Shown piece after piece: positions 7,636 through 15,308 of a stretch of 64,000 nt of DNA. Location: the NCBI GenBank assembly GCA_934309345.1, contig CAKRDD010000003.1:147265-211264 (forward strand). Reading direction: 5' to 3'. The DNA comes from an uncultured Mediterraneibacter sp. (GTDB taxonomy: Bacteria > Bacillota > Clostridia > Lachnospirales > Lachnospiraceae). Under the pieces are notes generated by a model, which worked only from the letters and a program-made list of their open reading frames with translations, made no database searches and had not been told where the DNA came from. Every line of letters starts with the position of its first letter. Position 1 is the first letter of the stretch. Both the position numbers and the translations under genes were made by a program.

Positions 7636-8205
7636 ATGAAAAACGAAAGTATCAGCACAAAGAAAATCGTAATGACTGCATTTTTTGCAGCTATTATTTA
7701 TTTAGGAATCCAGTCTTTCCGTATTCCGCTTCCGGCAGCTGTTGGAACACCATTTCTGCATTTCGGGCACATTTTTGTAATGCTTGCAGTATTAATGCTT
7801 GGACCAAAGCTGTCAACGGTGGCAGGAGTTCTCGGACTTGTCGTATTTGATGTATTGAACGGTTATATTCAGGCAATCCCGAATGTGTTCGTCAGCACAA
7901 TTATCAAATGTCTGCTTGTGGGACTGATTTTCCAGGCACTGAAGAAAAAAACGCAGGGAGATGCAAAGAAGGAATATGGTTATGCGGTCCTCTGCGCGGC
8001 TATCTACGGCGTTACGAACATTATCGTAGACTTTATCTGGTCAACAGTTGAACTGGTCGTTCTCGGCAGTTCTTGGAGTGCAGCGCTGGCGGCAGAGATC
8101 ACATCTATCCCGGCTACGATCATCAATGCAGGATTCACAGTAGTAGGAATTGCGATTCTGTATGTGCCGGTGAAGAAAGCTTACAAGAGAATTATTGGAG
8201 CATAA
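7636..8205 (+). CDS. ECF transporter S component, substrate unknown
   Basis: A 189-residue protein with five to six hydrophobic spans and no other domain, the build of substrate-binding S components of energy-coupling factor transporters. The N-terminal helix carries the KIVMTAFFAAIIYLGIQ pattern with small residues in the first span used to dock the EcfT coupling protein, followed by FRIPLPAAVGTPFLHFGHIF. Such proteins bind one vitamin or metabolite and share EcfA-A'-T modules encoded elsewhere; none is in this window, so it is a group II type. I cannot assign the ligand. An AGGAG site lies before the ATG, and the M24 peptidase follows after 69 bases, possibly in one transcript. Confidence 0.8.
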   Translation: MKNESISTKKIVMTAFFAAIIYLGIQSFRIPLPAAVGTPFLHFGHIFVMLAVLMLGPKLSTVAGVLGLVVFDVLNGYIQAIPNVFVSTIIKCLLVGLIFQALKKKTQGDAKKEYGYAVLCAAIYGVTNIIVDFIWSTVELVVLGSSWSAALAAEITSIPATIINAGFTVVGIAILYVPVKKAYKRIIGA

Positions 8206-8274
8206 GAAATCAATAAGCCAGGAAGTCAATGTCATAGCACATATGTCTGATAATCATAAAGGAGAATTATTAAG

Positions 8275-9444
8275 TTGGATATTGCAAAGATACAGAAGTT
8301 ATTGCAGGAAGCAAAACTAGACGGATGGTTATTTACAGATTTCCAGGGACATGATTTTATCACAAAAGAGTTTCTAGAGCTTGGAAATCGTTTCTGTACA
8401 AGAAGATTGTTCTATCTGATTCTGGCACAGGGAGAACCGGTTAAGGTTCTTTCAGCAATTGAACCGCTTCTCCTTGATCACCTTCCGGGAGAGAAAATGT
8501 TATATCACGGGATCGAAGGACAGAAGAAAGTGCTGTCAGAGTTATTGAAGCCAGGCATGAAGATTGCCTGCCAGTACTCTCCTGGTGGAAATGTCCCGAC
8601 GATCAGTTCTATGGATGCCGGCCTGAGCGAGTATCTTAGAACTTACGGAATCGAGCCGGTTACAAGTGCAGATCTGATGCAGCATTTCGGTGCGGTATTA
8701 ACGGAACATCAGATTGAGACGCACCGACAGGCAGGCGTTATCATACACAAGATCCTTGCTGATACATTTGAATGGATCAGAGAAAATATAGATGCGGGAA
8801 ATTATATTGATGAGTATGCGATGCTTCTGAAGATGCAGGAACTGATAGGGCAGGAGAATATCTACATGGATTCACCCCCGTTTTTCGGTATTGATGAGCA
8901 TGCCTGTGATCCGGGATATGAACCGAAAGAAAATGGTTCGAAGCAGATTTGTGAAGGCAGTAGACTGATCATAGATATCGCCGGACGTCTTCCGGAAGAG
9001 GATGCGGTATATTATGATGTATCCTGGTGCATGAATGTCGGAGAAAAGATTGATCCGGAGTACGAGAAATGGTTTCAGATTGTATATGATGCCCGTGAAA
9101 ATGCAAGACAGTTTATTCAGGCAAGATTAGATGCAGGAGAAACTGTCAGAGGATATGAAGTAGATCGAAGGCTGAAAGAACGGTTCGAGCAGCTTGGATG
9201 CGTCCAGTATCTGATGCACCGGACAGGACATAATATCGGTCACAGATGTCATGGAATCGGAGCAAATCTGGATGATTATGAGACACATGATGACCGCTGT
9301 CTGCTTCCGGGGACGATGTTTTCCATAGAACCGGGAATGTATACAGAGAAGTATGGTGTACGGCTGGAATATGATGTGCACATTACTTCGGAGGGAGAAA
9401 CGAAAGTGTATGGACCGGTGCAGGACGAGATTCTTGTGATTTGA
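8275..9444 (+). CDS. M24 family metallopeptidase (Xaa-Pro aminopeptidase type)
   Basis: A 389-residue protein starting at TTG, chosen because AAAGGAG lies ten bases upstream and no ATG is suitably placed. The N-terminal 140 residues are the creatinase/prolidase N-domain; the C-terminal half is the pita-bread fold. All five metal ligands are visible: Asp234 (LIIDIAG), Asp248 (YYDVSW), His319 (RTGHNIGH), Glu352 (FSIEPGMY) and Glu365 (VRLEYDV). The protein should be a cytosolic dinuclear-metal peptidase that releases an N-terminal residue before proline, or a close relative; exact specificity is not shown. It ends before a terminator at 9485. Confidence 0.9.
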   Translation: MDIAKIQKLLQEAKLDGWLFTDFQGHDFITKEFLELGNRFCTRRLFYLILAQGEPVKVLSAIEPLLLDHLPGEKMLYHGIEGQKKVLSELLKPGMKIACQYSPGGNVPTISSMDAGLSEYLRTYGIEPVTSADLMQHFGAVLTEHQIETHRQAGVIIHKILADTFEWIRENIDAGNYIDEYAMLLKMQELIGQENIYMDSPPFFGIDEHACDPGYEPKENGSKQICEGSRLIIDIAGRLPEEDAVYYDVSWCMNVGEKIDPEYEKWFQIVYDARENARQFIQARLDAGETVRGYEVDRRLKERFEQLGCVQYLMHRTGHNIGHRCHGIGANLDDYETHDDRCLLPGTMFSIEPGMYTEKYGVRLEYDVHITSEGETKVYGPVQDEILVI

Positions 9445-9484
9445 TCAAGGGTGAAAGGAATATAGTTGAAAAAGTGAAAGAAAT

Positions 9485-9527
9485 GGCGAAGATTTGTACC
9501 GGTGAGGTGTAAGCTTCGCCCTTTTTG
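9485..9527 (+). terminator. Intrinsic terminator after the M24 peptidase
   Basis: GGCGAAG pairs with CTTCGCC around a 22-base loop, followed by CTTTTTG. Confidence 0.85.
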
Positions 9528-9619
9528 TTAAATACAATTCTTGATAATGTATAATGGGTGTAGTATTCTTATTAGAAACAATACATCAATGAAAGAAATC
9601 AACAGGGAGGTAATTCAAA

Positions 9620-10156
9620 ATGAAACAAGTAGAGACAACAAGAGAAGCAATGATCAACAGACGAAGTGTTCGCAAGTATAAAGCGGATATGATTCCAAGA
9701 GACATAATTGAGCGAATTGTAGAGGCAGGTACTTATGCAGCAAATGGAAGAGGACACCAGGCATCTATTATTCTGGTAGTGACAAATAAGGAATTACGGG
9801 ATAAACTTTCAGAGATGAATCGTAAGATCGGTGGATGGGACGAAGGATTTGATCCGTTCTATGGAGCACCTGTGGTATTGGTTGTACTGGCAGAAAAAGA
9901 CTGGCCAACACATGTGTATGATGGAAGTCTTGTAATGGGTAATCTGATGCTGGCAGCACATACAGAAGGAATTGGAAGTTGCTGGATTCATCGTGCAAAG
10001 GAAGAGTTTGAGAGTGAAGAAGGCAAACAGATTCTGAAAGATCTCGGAGTTGAAGGAGAGTACGAGGGAATCGGACATTGTGTTCTTGGCTATCCGGACG
10101 AAGAAACAGCAGAGGCGAAGCCAAGAAAAGATGATTATGTTTTTTGGGTGGAGTGA
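9620..10156 (+). CDS. Nitroreductase family protein
   Basis: A 178-residue flavoprotein of the nitroreductase superfamily. The N-terminus carries the FMN-binding RRSVRKYK motif (14-21), followed by the helix PRDIIERIVEAGTYAANGRG; the middle has the AHTEGIGSCWIHRA segment that covers the FMN, and the end has CVLGYPDE. Such enzymes are usually FMN homodimers that use NAD(P)H to reduce nitro or quinone compounds; the natural substrate is unknown. GGGAGG precedes the ATG by nine bases. It stands alone, with a TATAAT element near 9550. Confidence 0.9.
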   Translation: MKQVETTREAMINRRSVRKYKADMIPRDIIERIVEAGTYAANGRGHQASIILVVTNKELRDKLSEMNRKIGGWDEGFDPFYGAPVVLVVLAEKDWPTHVYDGSLVMGNLMLAAHTEGIGSCWIHRAKEEFESEEGKQILKDLGVEGEYEGIGHCVLGYPDEETAEAKPRKDDYVFWVE

Positions 10157-10302
10157 TAGCCCATAAATATAATAGAGGGTTACTCACCATAGTTTCAAAC
10201 TATGACAAACGCATAAATTTATATATTTTTCAAAATAAGCATGGGATGATAAGATGATTGCAGATAAAAAATCACTTACGAAAATAAAAGGAGAATTGAG
10301 TT

Positions 10303-11421
10303 ATGAGCAAATATCAGACACCATGCAGATACGATTTTGTAGGAAGTTTTTTGAGACCGGAAGAGGTTAAGAAAGGGAATGCAGATTATCAGGAAGGAAA
10401 GATCAGCGAAGCAGAAAAGAATCAAATCATTGATAAAGCGGTTACAGAAGTTGTAGCAAAGCAGAAAGAACTTGGATTTCATGTGATTACAGACGGAGAG
10501 TTCAGAAGAACTTACTGGCATCTGGACTTTATGTGGGGATTTGAAGGCGTTGGTCATGAGCAGACCGGCAGTGGAGTACAGTTTGATGGAGAGCTGGCAT
10601 CACTGGAAGACACTTTCCTGACAGGAAAGATAAAGGCAAAGGCGCATCCATTTGTGGAACATTTCAAATTCCTGAAACAGTTCGAGGATGAGAACACAGT
10701 TGCAAAATATACGATTCCGGCGCCGGCGCAGATGTTCCAGCAGATGATTATTCCGGTCAACTATAAAAATACGAGAAAATATTATGAGACAAACAAAGAA
10801 CTGATCCACGACATTGGAACAGCTTATCAGGAAGTGATCCGTCAGTTCTATGAAGCAGGATGCAGAAATCTTCAGTTTGATGACTGTACCTGGGGAGCAA
10901 TTGTCGGAGATGCGGCAAAGCAGAGATACAAACTTCTTGGAACGGATATTGAAGATGTGAAAAAAGAGCTTCTTGAAGTGAATAACCTTGCACTGGAAGG
11001 AAAACCGGAGGATATGGTAATCACTTCCCACATCTGCAGAGGAAATTATCATTCAACATTTTTTACAAGCGGACCGTATGATTCTGTAGCAGATTATGTC
11101 TTTGCAAAAGAAAATGTGGATGCATTATTCCTTGAATATGATGATGCAAGATCCGGTGGATTCGCTCCGCTTGCAAAGGTATCTCCGGATAAAAAAGTGG
11201 TATTAGGGTTAATTACAACGAAGATACCTCAGCTCGAGGAGAAAGAAGTTGTGATCAAGAGAATTCATGAAGCTGCAAAATATATCCCATTAGACAGACT
11301 TTATCTCAGTCCACAGTGTGGGTTTGCTTCCTGTGAAATCGGAAACAAACTGACAGAAGAGGAACAATGGGCAAAGTTAAGGCTTGTGAAAGAAATTGCA
11401 GAAGAAGTCTGGGGAGAGTAA
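10303..11421 (+). CDS. Cobalamin-independent methionine synthase-like (MetE C-terminal domain) protein
   Basis: A 372-residue protein similar to the C-terminal catalytic half of MetE and to the Bacillus YxjG/YxjH group, lacking the MetE N-terminal domain. The zinc-binding set is present: His243 and Cys245 (TSHICRGNYH) and Cys339 (LSPQCGFAS), with an acidic candidate at Glu278 (FLEYDD). The N-terminal HVITDGEFRR segment is also typical. It probably moves a methyl group to a thiol such as homocysteine from a donor that need not be methyl-THF-Glu3; the donor is unknown. AAGGAG precedes the ATG and a strong terminator follows. Confidence 0.88.
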   Translation: MSKYQTPCRYDFVGSFLRPEEVKKGNADYQEGKISEAEKNQIIDKAVTEVVAKQKELGFHVITDGEFRRTYWHLDFMWGFEGVGHEQTGSGVQFDGELASLEDTFLTGKIKAKAHPFVEHFKFLKQFEDENTVAKYTIPAPAQMFQQMIIPVNYKNTRKYYETNKELIHDIGTAYQEVIRQFYEAGCRNLQFDDCTWGAIVGDAAKQRYKLLGTDIEDVKKELLEVNNLALEGKPEDMVITSHICRGNYHSTFFTSGPYDSVADYVFAKENVDALFLEYDDARSGGFAPLAKVSPDKKVVLGLITTKIPQLEEKEVVIKRIHEAAKYIPLDRLYLSPQCGFASCEIGNKLTEEEQWAKLRLVKEIAEEVWGE

Positions 11422-11427
11422 TAAGAG

Positions 11428-11471
11428 TTGAGTTGCTGCTTATACAGAGTGTAAACGGCAACTCAATTTTT
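11428..11471 (+). terminator. Intrinsic terminator between convergent genes
   Basis: TTGAGTTGC pairs with GCAACTCAA, followed by TTTTT. It closes the MetE-like gene and overlaps the stop of the minus-strand HPr-like gene. Confidence 0.88.
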
Positions 11472-11709
11472 ATGCACAATACTTCTTCAACATTCTTCTG
11501 GCCATTTTTTCATCTTCTCCATGAATAACGAGGAGAAACGGAAGACCAAGCTGGATCGTGGCTAGTTCAGAAAGCTCTTTTCCATTGATATCTACGCGAT
11601 TGTGGTTCTCAAGATCCTGGATGCGCACATCCGAAGAAAGATTTTTACAAGTGTGTGAAAAAGTGAGAAATTGTCCGGTTGTGAGAAATTTAATGTTTTG
11701 CTTGATCAT
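11470..11709 (-). CDS. HPr-like small protein lacking the phosphocarrier histidine
   Basis: A 79-residue protein whose second half fits the HPr fold: VDINGKELSELATIQLGLP aligns with the Ser46 helix and following strand of HPr, and VIHGEDEKMARRMLKKY with the last strand and helix. The first strand is followed by TTGQFLTFSHTCKN, where HPr has GIHARP, so the active His15 motif is missing. The Ser46 position is not clearly kept. Such HPr-like proteins cannot act as normal PTS phosphocarriers; a regulatory or structural role is possible. On the minus strand GAGGGG precedes the ATG by eight bases. It is divergent from the LysR gene at 11896. Confidence 0.65.
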   Translation of the reverse strand: MIKQNIKFLTTGQFLTFSHTCKNLSSDVRIQDLENHNRVDINGKELSELATIQLGLPFLLVIHGEDEKMARRMLKKYCA

Positions 11710-11840
11710 GATATCACCCCTCGTAAATGAATGTGTTTGATTTTTTCGTCATTCAGTATATAATAAATAACAAAGAAGTAAAAATACATATTTGTTATGG
11801 CAGATATACATTTTTTATATGATTTATCAGATGTGGTTTG

Positions 11841-11865
11841 ACTCCCACCTCTGCAGGTGGAGAGT
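11841..11865. promoter_or_regulatory. Inverted repeat upstream of the LysR gene
   Basis: ACTC-CCACCT pairs with AGGTGG-A-GAGT around CTGC, in the divergent intergenic space 31 bases before the LysR start. It could be an operator or a leader hairpin. Confidence 0.4.
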
Positions 11866-11895
11866 AACAGATTAGTGTCAGTTTAGGGGGGACTT

Positions 11896-12780
11896 ATGGA
11901 AATTACTTACGATTATTACCGGATTTTTTATTATGTAGCAATGTATAAGAGCTTTTCTAAAGCGGCGAAAGTATTGATGAGCAACCAGCCGAATATTACT
12001 CATTTTATGAATAATCTGGAGAATCAGCTTGGGTGTAAATTGTTTGTCAGATCTAATCGGGGAGTTACGCTTACAGCGGAAGGAGAGAAGCTGTATCAGC
12101 ATGTTTCTGTTGCATATCAGCATCTTCATGCGGCTGAAGCGGAGCTTGCAATGGAGCGAAGCATGGAGAGCGGAAGTATCACGATCAGTGCGAGTGAGAT
12201 TGCACTTCATCTTTTACTTCTTCCTATACTGGGGCGCTTTCATAAGCAATATCCGGGTGTTCGGCTGAGACTTCTGAATCATTCCACGCCGGAGGCAGTT
12301 GAGTCCGTCAAGAACGGACTGGCGGACTTTGCAGTTGTGACTACGCCGCTTCAGGCAAAGAAGCCGTTGAAAAGTACTTCTTTAATGTCTTTTAAGGAAA
12401 TTGCAGTGGGAGATCATTCTTTTCAGGGGAAAGAAAAACCAATAAGGCTGAAAGACTTAATTGAGAATCCGTTGATTTCTCTTGGGCAGGGAAGCACAAC
12501 CTATGAGTTCTATTCCAAATTTTTCCTGGAGAATGATCTGGTTCTATCTCCGGATACGGAAGTTGAGACGATCGATCAGGTGTTGCCGCTTATTATGAAT
12601 GGACTGGGCATTGGATTCCTTCCGGAACTGTTCGTAAGACCAGTGATTGAGGAAGGAAAGGTCTGTCAGATTCCACTAAAGGAGAATATTCCGGAGAGAG
12701 AAATCTGTCTGGTTGAGAATCATACATTTCCACCAAGCATTGCGGCGGATATGTTCAAAAAAATGTTAGTTCTGAAATAA
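11896..12780 (+). CDS. LysR family transcriptional regulator
   Basis: A 294-residue regulator. Residues 1-60 form the winged helix-turn-helix (YYRIFYYVAMYKSFSKAAKVL, then NQPNITHFMNNLENQLGCKLF and VRSNRGVTLTAEGE), and residues 90-294 the periplasmic-binding-protein-like effector domain. The ligand is not evident. LysR proteins often control the divergent neighbour, which here is the HPr-like gene at 11470-11709. The start has GGGGGGA about seven bases upstream, and a terminator at 12861 ends the unit. Confidence 0.93.
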   Translation: MEITYDYYRIFYYVAMYKSFSKAAKVLMSNQPNITHFMNNLENQLGCKLFVRSNRGVTLTAEGEKLYQHVSVAYQHLHAAEAELAMERSMESGSITISASEIALHLLLLPILGRFHKQYPGVRLRLLNHSTPEAVESVKNGLADFAVVTTPLQAKKPLKSTSLMSFKEIAVGDHSFQGKEKPIRLKDLIENPLISLGQGSTTYEFYSKFFLENDLVLSPDTEVETIDQVLPLIMNGLGIGFLPELFVRPVIEEGKVCQIPLKENIPEREICLVENHTFPPSIAADMFKKMLVLK

Positions 12781-12860
12781 GGTATTATTTAAGAAGATAT
12801 TATGGATCCAATCTATTCCTATGTAGAAAATATATATCAGATATGTGAATAAAACAGTAT

Positions 12861-12892
12861 GCGCCGGTTTGACTTTAGAACCGGCGCTTTCT
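12861..12892 (+). terminator. Intrinsic terminator after the LysR gene
   Basis: Perfect 9-bp stem GCGCCGGTT / AACCGGCGC with a 9-base loop and TTTCTAT. Confidence 0.88.
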
Positions 12893-12961
12893 ATATTAAT
12901 AAGTAGGATTTTATTCTGTTTTAACAGGTGAAAAACAAGAAATAACAAAGGAAGTGTGAGT

Positions 12962-13762
12962 ATGCAGACAGTATTGCCACGTGAAGAAGCTGTAGAAGGA
13001 GTTATATCTAAGGTTCTTGAGTCCCAAGAGGCCTGTGATCGGCTAAATGAAGTATTTTATGAGCATTTGGAAAATTATCAGGAGATAAATGACGATGGCG
13101 ACAGACATTTTGCAGAGGTCTTGCTCCAGGCGTATAAAAATGGAGATGTCAGCGCGTTGCTACTTGAATTGTGCGGAGGAAGTATGTTTGATCTGCTTCG
13201 GGACGCATATCTGATTCCAAAGAAATTTCATGGAAAATCAGGAGAGAATCCGGTTCTCCTGACTGATGTAGAGGGAAAGCTTCTGGAGAGTAAGAAAAGG
13301 GAAGTAACAGCTCGTGAATATGAAAAGTTCCATGAGACGTACAGGCAACATCAATGTGCACCGAGATCAAAACTGTATCTTGCTGACGGATATGACATAG
13401 TTCGTTCCTATACAGAGGGCATGCAGATTCAGGAGAAAAAAGAGAACAAGAAGCGTGGCGTGATGGCGTTATATGCATTACCGGATACCAGAAAGCTTGG
13501 ACTGACAGAAGCACAGGCCTATGCAGTTGTCTGGGATACTTTCCAGAAGATTCAGAAACAGGCTCCGAGAGTGGAAGTTTATTATGGGCAGGATACCGGT
13601 GAGAAGCGTCAGAAAGGATTTGACGAGATAGGAGTTTTACTTCCAATTCATGGATTTGAGAAAAGAATGCTTCATCATTTGGATGAGATTGATGGAATTG
13701 TTCTTTCATGCAGAGAGAAGATGATGAAAAAGGCTGGAGCGGAAAGCCTTGACCTGGAATAA
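12962..13762 (+). CDS. Conserved-looking cytosolic protein of unknown function
   Basis: A 266-residue soluble, acidic protein with no membrane span or signal peptide. I chose the ATG at 12962 because AAAGGAAG lies eight bases upstream; a GTG six bases earlier is less well placed. Visible features are an N-terminal helical half (residues 1-80), a basic middle around KKREVTAREYEKFHETYRQ, and a repetitive-looking C-terminal half with PDTRKLGLTEAQAYAVVWDTF. I recognise no family. It ends 16 bases before the ThrE-type exporter start, so the two are probably co-transcribed, and a link to that transporter is only positional. Confidence 0.7.
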   Translation: MQTVLPREEAVEGVISKVLESQEACDRLNEVFYEHLENYQEINDDGDRHFAEVLLQAYKNGDVSALLLELCGGSMFDLLRDAYLIPKKFHGKSGENPVLLTDVEGKLLESKKREVTAREYEKFHETYRQHQCAPRSKLYLADGYDIVRSYTEGMQIQEKKENKKRGVMALYALPDTRKLGLTEAQAYAVVWDTFQKIQKQAPRVEVYYGQDTGEKRQKGFDEIGVLLPIHGFEKRMLHHLDEIDGIVLSCREKMMKKAGAESLDLE

Positions 13763-13778
13763 AGAGGATGTGAATGAG

Positions 13779-15110
13779 ATGCAGACACAGAAAATAAGAA
13801 AAAATCATATGGATATTCTCTGGCATGAATATACAGATAAAGGTGGAGAAGAAACACCGGTAACACAAGCAAGTTTGACGGAGAAAGCATCAATTGTCGG
13901 AAGAGTGGGGATTATGCTTCTCTCCTGTGGAACCGGAGCTTGGAGAGTGAGGAGTTCTATGAATGCTCTGGCAGAAGAGATGGGGATTACCTGCACAGCA
14001 GATATTGGCCTGATGTCGATTGAGTATACCTGTTTTGACGGTGACGACGGATTCACGCAGTCTTTGTGTCTGACGAATACAGGCGTGAATACATCTAAGT
14101 TAAACAGACTGGAACACTTTATCCGTGAGTTCGAACAGGGCGGACAGGATATGTCTGGTGAACAACTGCATAAGCTGCTGGATCAGATTGAAGAGATTCA
14201 TGGACTATATTCTCCAATTGCATTGGGAATGGCAGCAGCATTGGCATGCGGTGGATTTACATTTCTGCTTGGCGGTGGATTGATTGAAATGTTCTGTGCA
14301 TTTGTCGGTGCAGGGATTGGAAATTTTATCAGGTGCAAATTGAGTAAACATCATTTCACATTATTTTTGTGTATAGCCTCATCTGTTTCGGCAGCCTGTC
14401 TGGTTTATGCGGGACTCTTGAAAGCAGCTGAGATTTTGTGGGCGATTCCAATCCAGCATGAGGCGGGATATATTTGTGCAATGCTATTTATTATTCCTGG
14501 TTTTCCTTTCATCACAAGTGGAATTGACCTTGCAAAATTGGACATGCGTTCTGGCATGGAACGACTCATGTATGCACTGATCATTGTTTTGGTAGCTACA
14601 ATGTCCGCGTGGATCATGGCACTAGTCTTAAATTTACAACCTGTGGATTTCCTGAAGCTTGACCTGACGCAGGAAGAATGGATTATTTTCCGGTTACTTG
14701 CAAGCTTTTGTGGTGTGTTTGGATTCTCGATTATGTTCAACAGTCCTACACGCCTTGCGGCAGTGGCGGCAGGAATCGGTGCTATTGCCAATACACTGCG
14801 ATTGGAACTGGTTGATCTGACGGCATTGCCTCCGGCGGCAGCAGCATTTGTCGGAGCATTAACAGCCGGACTTCTGGCAACTATGATTAAAAATCAGGTC
14901 GGATATCCGAGAATCTCTGTCACAGTTCCGTCGATTGTAATCATGGTTCCGGGATTGTATCTGTACCGTGGATTTTATAATCTGGGAACCATGAATCTTT
15001 CTACATCAGCTTCCTGGTTTGCGGCGGCAATACTGATTGTTGCAGCTCTTCCGTTAGGGTTGATCTTTGCAAGAATTCTTACGGATAAGACATTTCGGTA
15101 TTGCACGTAA
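13779..15110 (+). CDS. Threonine/serine exporter family protein (ThrE type, fused two-domain form)
   Basis: A 443-residue membrane protein. The start is placed at ATG 13779, behind AAAGAGG, rather than at an upstream TTG overlapping the previous gene. Residues about 30-260 carry the DUF1212/ThrE domain: a cytosolic part with GIMLLSCGTGAWRVRSSM and IGLMSIEYTC, then membrane spans including IPGFPFITSGIDLAKLD. The C-terminal part corresponds to the DUF3815/ThrE_2 domain (VTVPSIVIMVPGLYLYRG). In many Firmicutes these halves are separate genes; here they are one protein. ThrE exports threonine and serine in Corynebacterium; the substrate here is inferred. Confidence 0.88.
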   Translation: MQTQKIRKNHMDILWHEYTDKGGEETPVTQASLTEKASIVGRVGIMLLSCGTGAWRVRSSMNALAEEMGITCTADIGLMSIEYTCFDGDDGFTQSLCLTNTGVNTSKLNRLEHFIREFEQGGQDMSGEQLHKLLDQIEEIHGLYSPIALGMAAALACGGFTFLLGGGLIEMFCAFVGAGIGNFIRCKLSKHHFTLFLCIASSVSAACLVYAGLLKAAEILWAIPIQHEAGYICAMLFIIPGFPFITSGIDLAKLDMRSGMERLMYALIIVLVATMSAWIMALVLNLQPVDFLKLDLTQEEWIIFRLLASFCGVFGFSIMFNSPTRLAAVAAGIGAIANTLRLELVDLTALPPAAAAFVGALTAGLLATMIKNQVGYPRISVTVPSIVIMVPGLYLYRGFYNLGTMNLSTSASWFAAAILIVAALPLGLIFARILTDKTFRYCT

Positions 15111-15123
15111 GGAGAATACATAC

Positions 15124-15162
15124 AAAAAAGGAACAGTTCCAGGTGGGACTGTTCCTTTTTTT
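15124..15162 (+). terminator. Intrinsic terminator after the ThrE-type gene
   Basis: AAAAAGGAACAGT pairs with ACTGTTCCTTTTT around a 10-base loop. The A/T tracts make it usable on both strands. Confidence 0.9.
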
Positions 15163-15290
15163 AATATGTTAGGAAAGTTCTTTCCTAACATATTAAAAAA
15201 CGCTCCGCTTAGGATGCGCACTGCGGCGTACAAGGTAGGCGTCGCAAGCGACCGCCGCAGGCACAAGAATGTGCCGAGCACATTCTTTGT
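15163..15290. repeat. Cluster of further hairpins between convergent genes
   Basis: Three more inverted repeats follow the terminator: AATATGTTAGGAAAG / CTTTCCTAACATATT (15163-15196), a GC-rich one based on TGCGGCG...CGCCGCA with inner GTCGC/GCGAC (about 15222-15260), and AAGAATGTGC / GCACATTCTT (15265-15287). The GC-rich part is unlike its surroundings. It resembles a mobile or repeated intergenic element rather than simple terminators, but no second copy is in this window. Confidence 0.5.
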
Positions 15291-15308
15291 TCTAAAATAG
15301 AAAGGAAT

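Noticed and set aside
13149..13868. 239-codon minus-strand open frame across the unknown gene and the ThrE-type gene
   Set aside because: Its sequence is His/Ser-rich without domain pattern and it opposes two well-supported plus-strand genes with ribosome sites.
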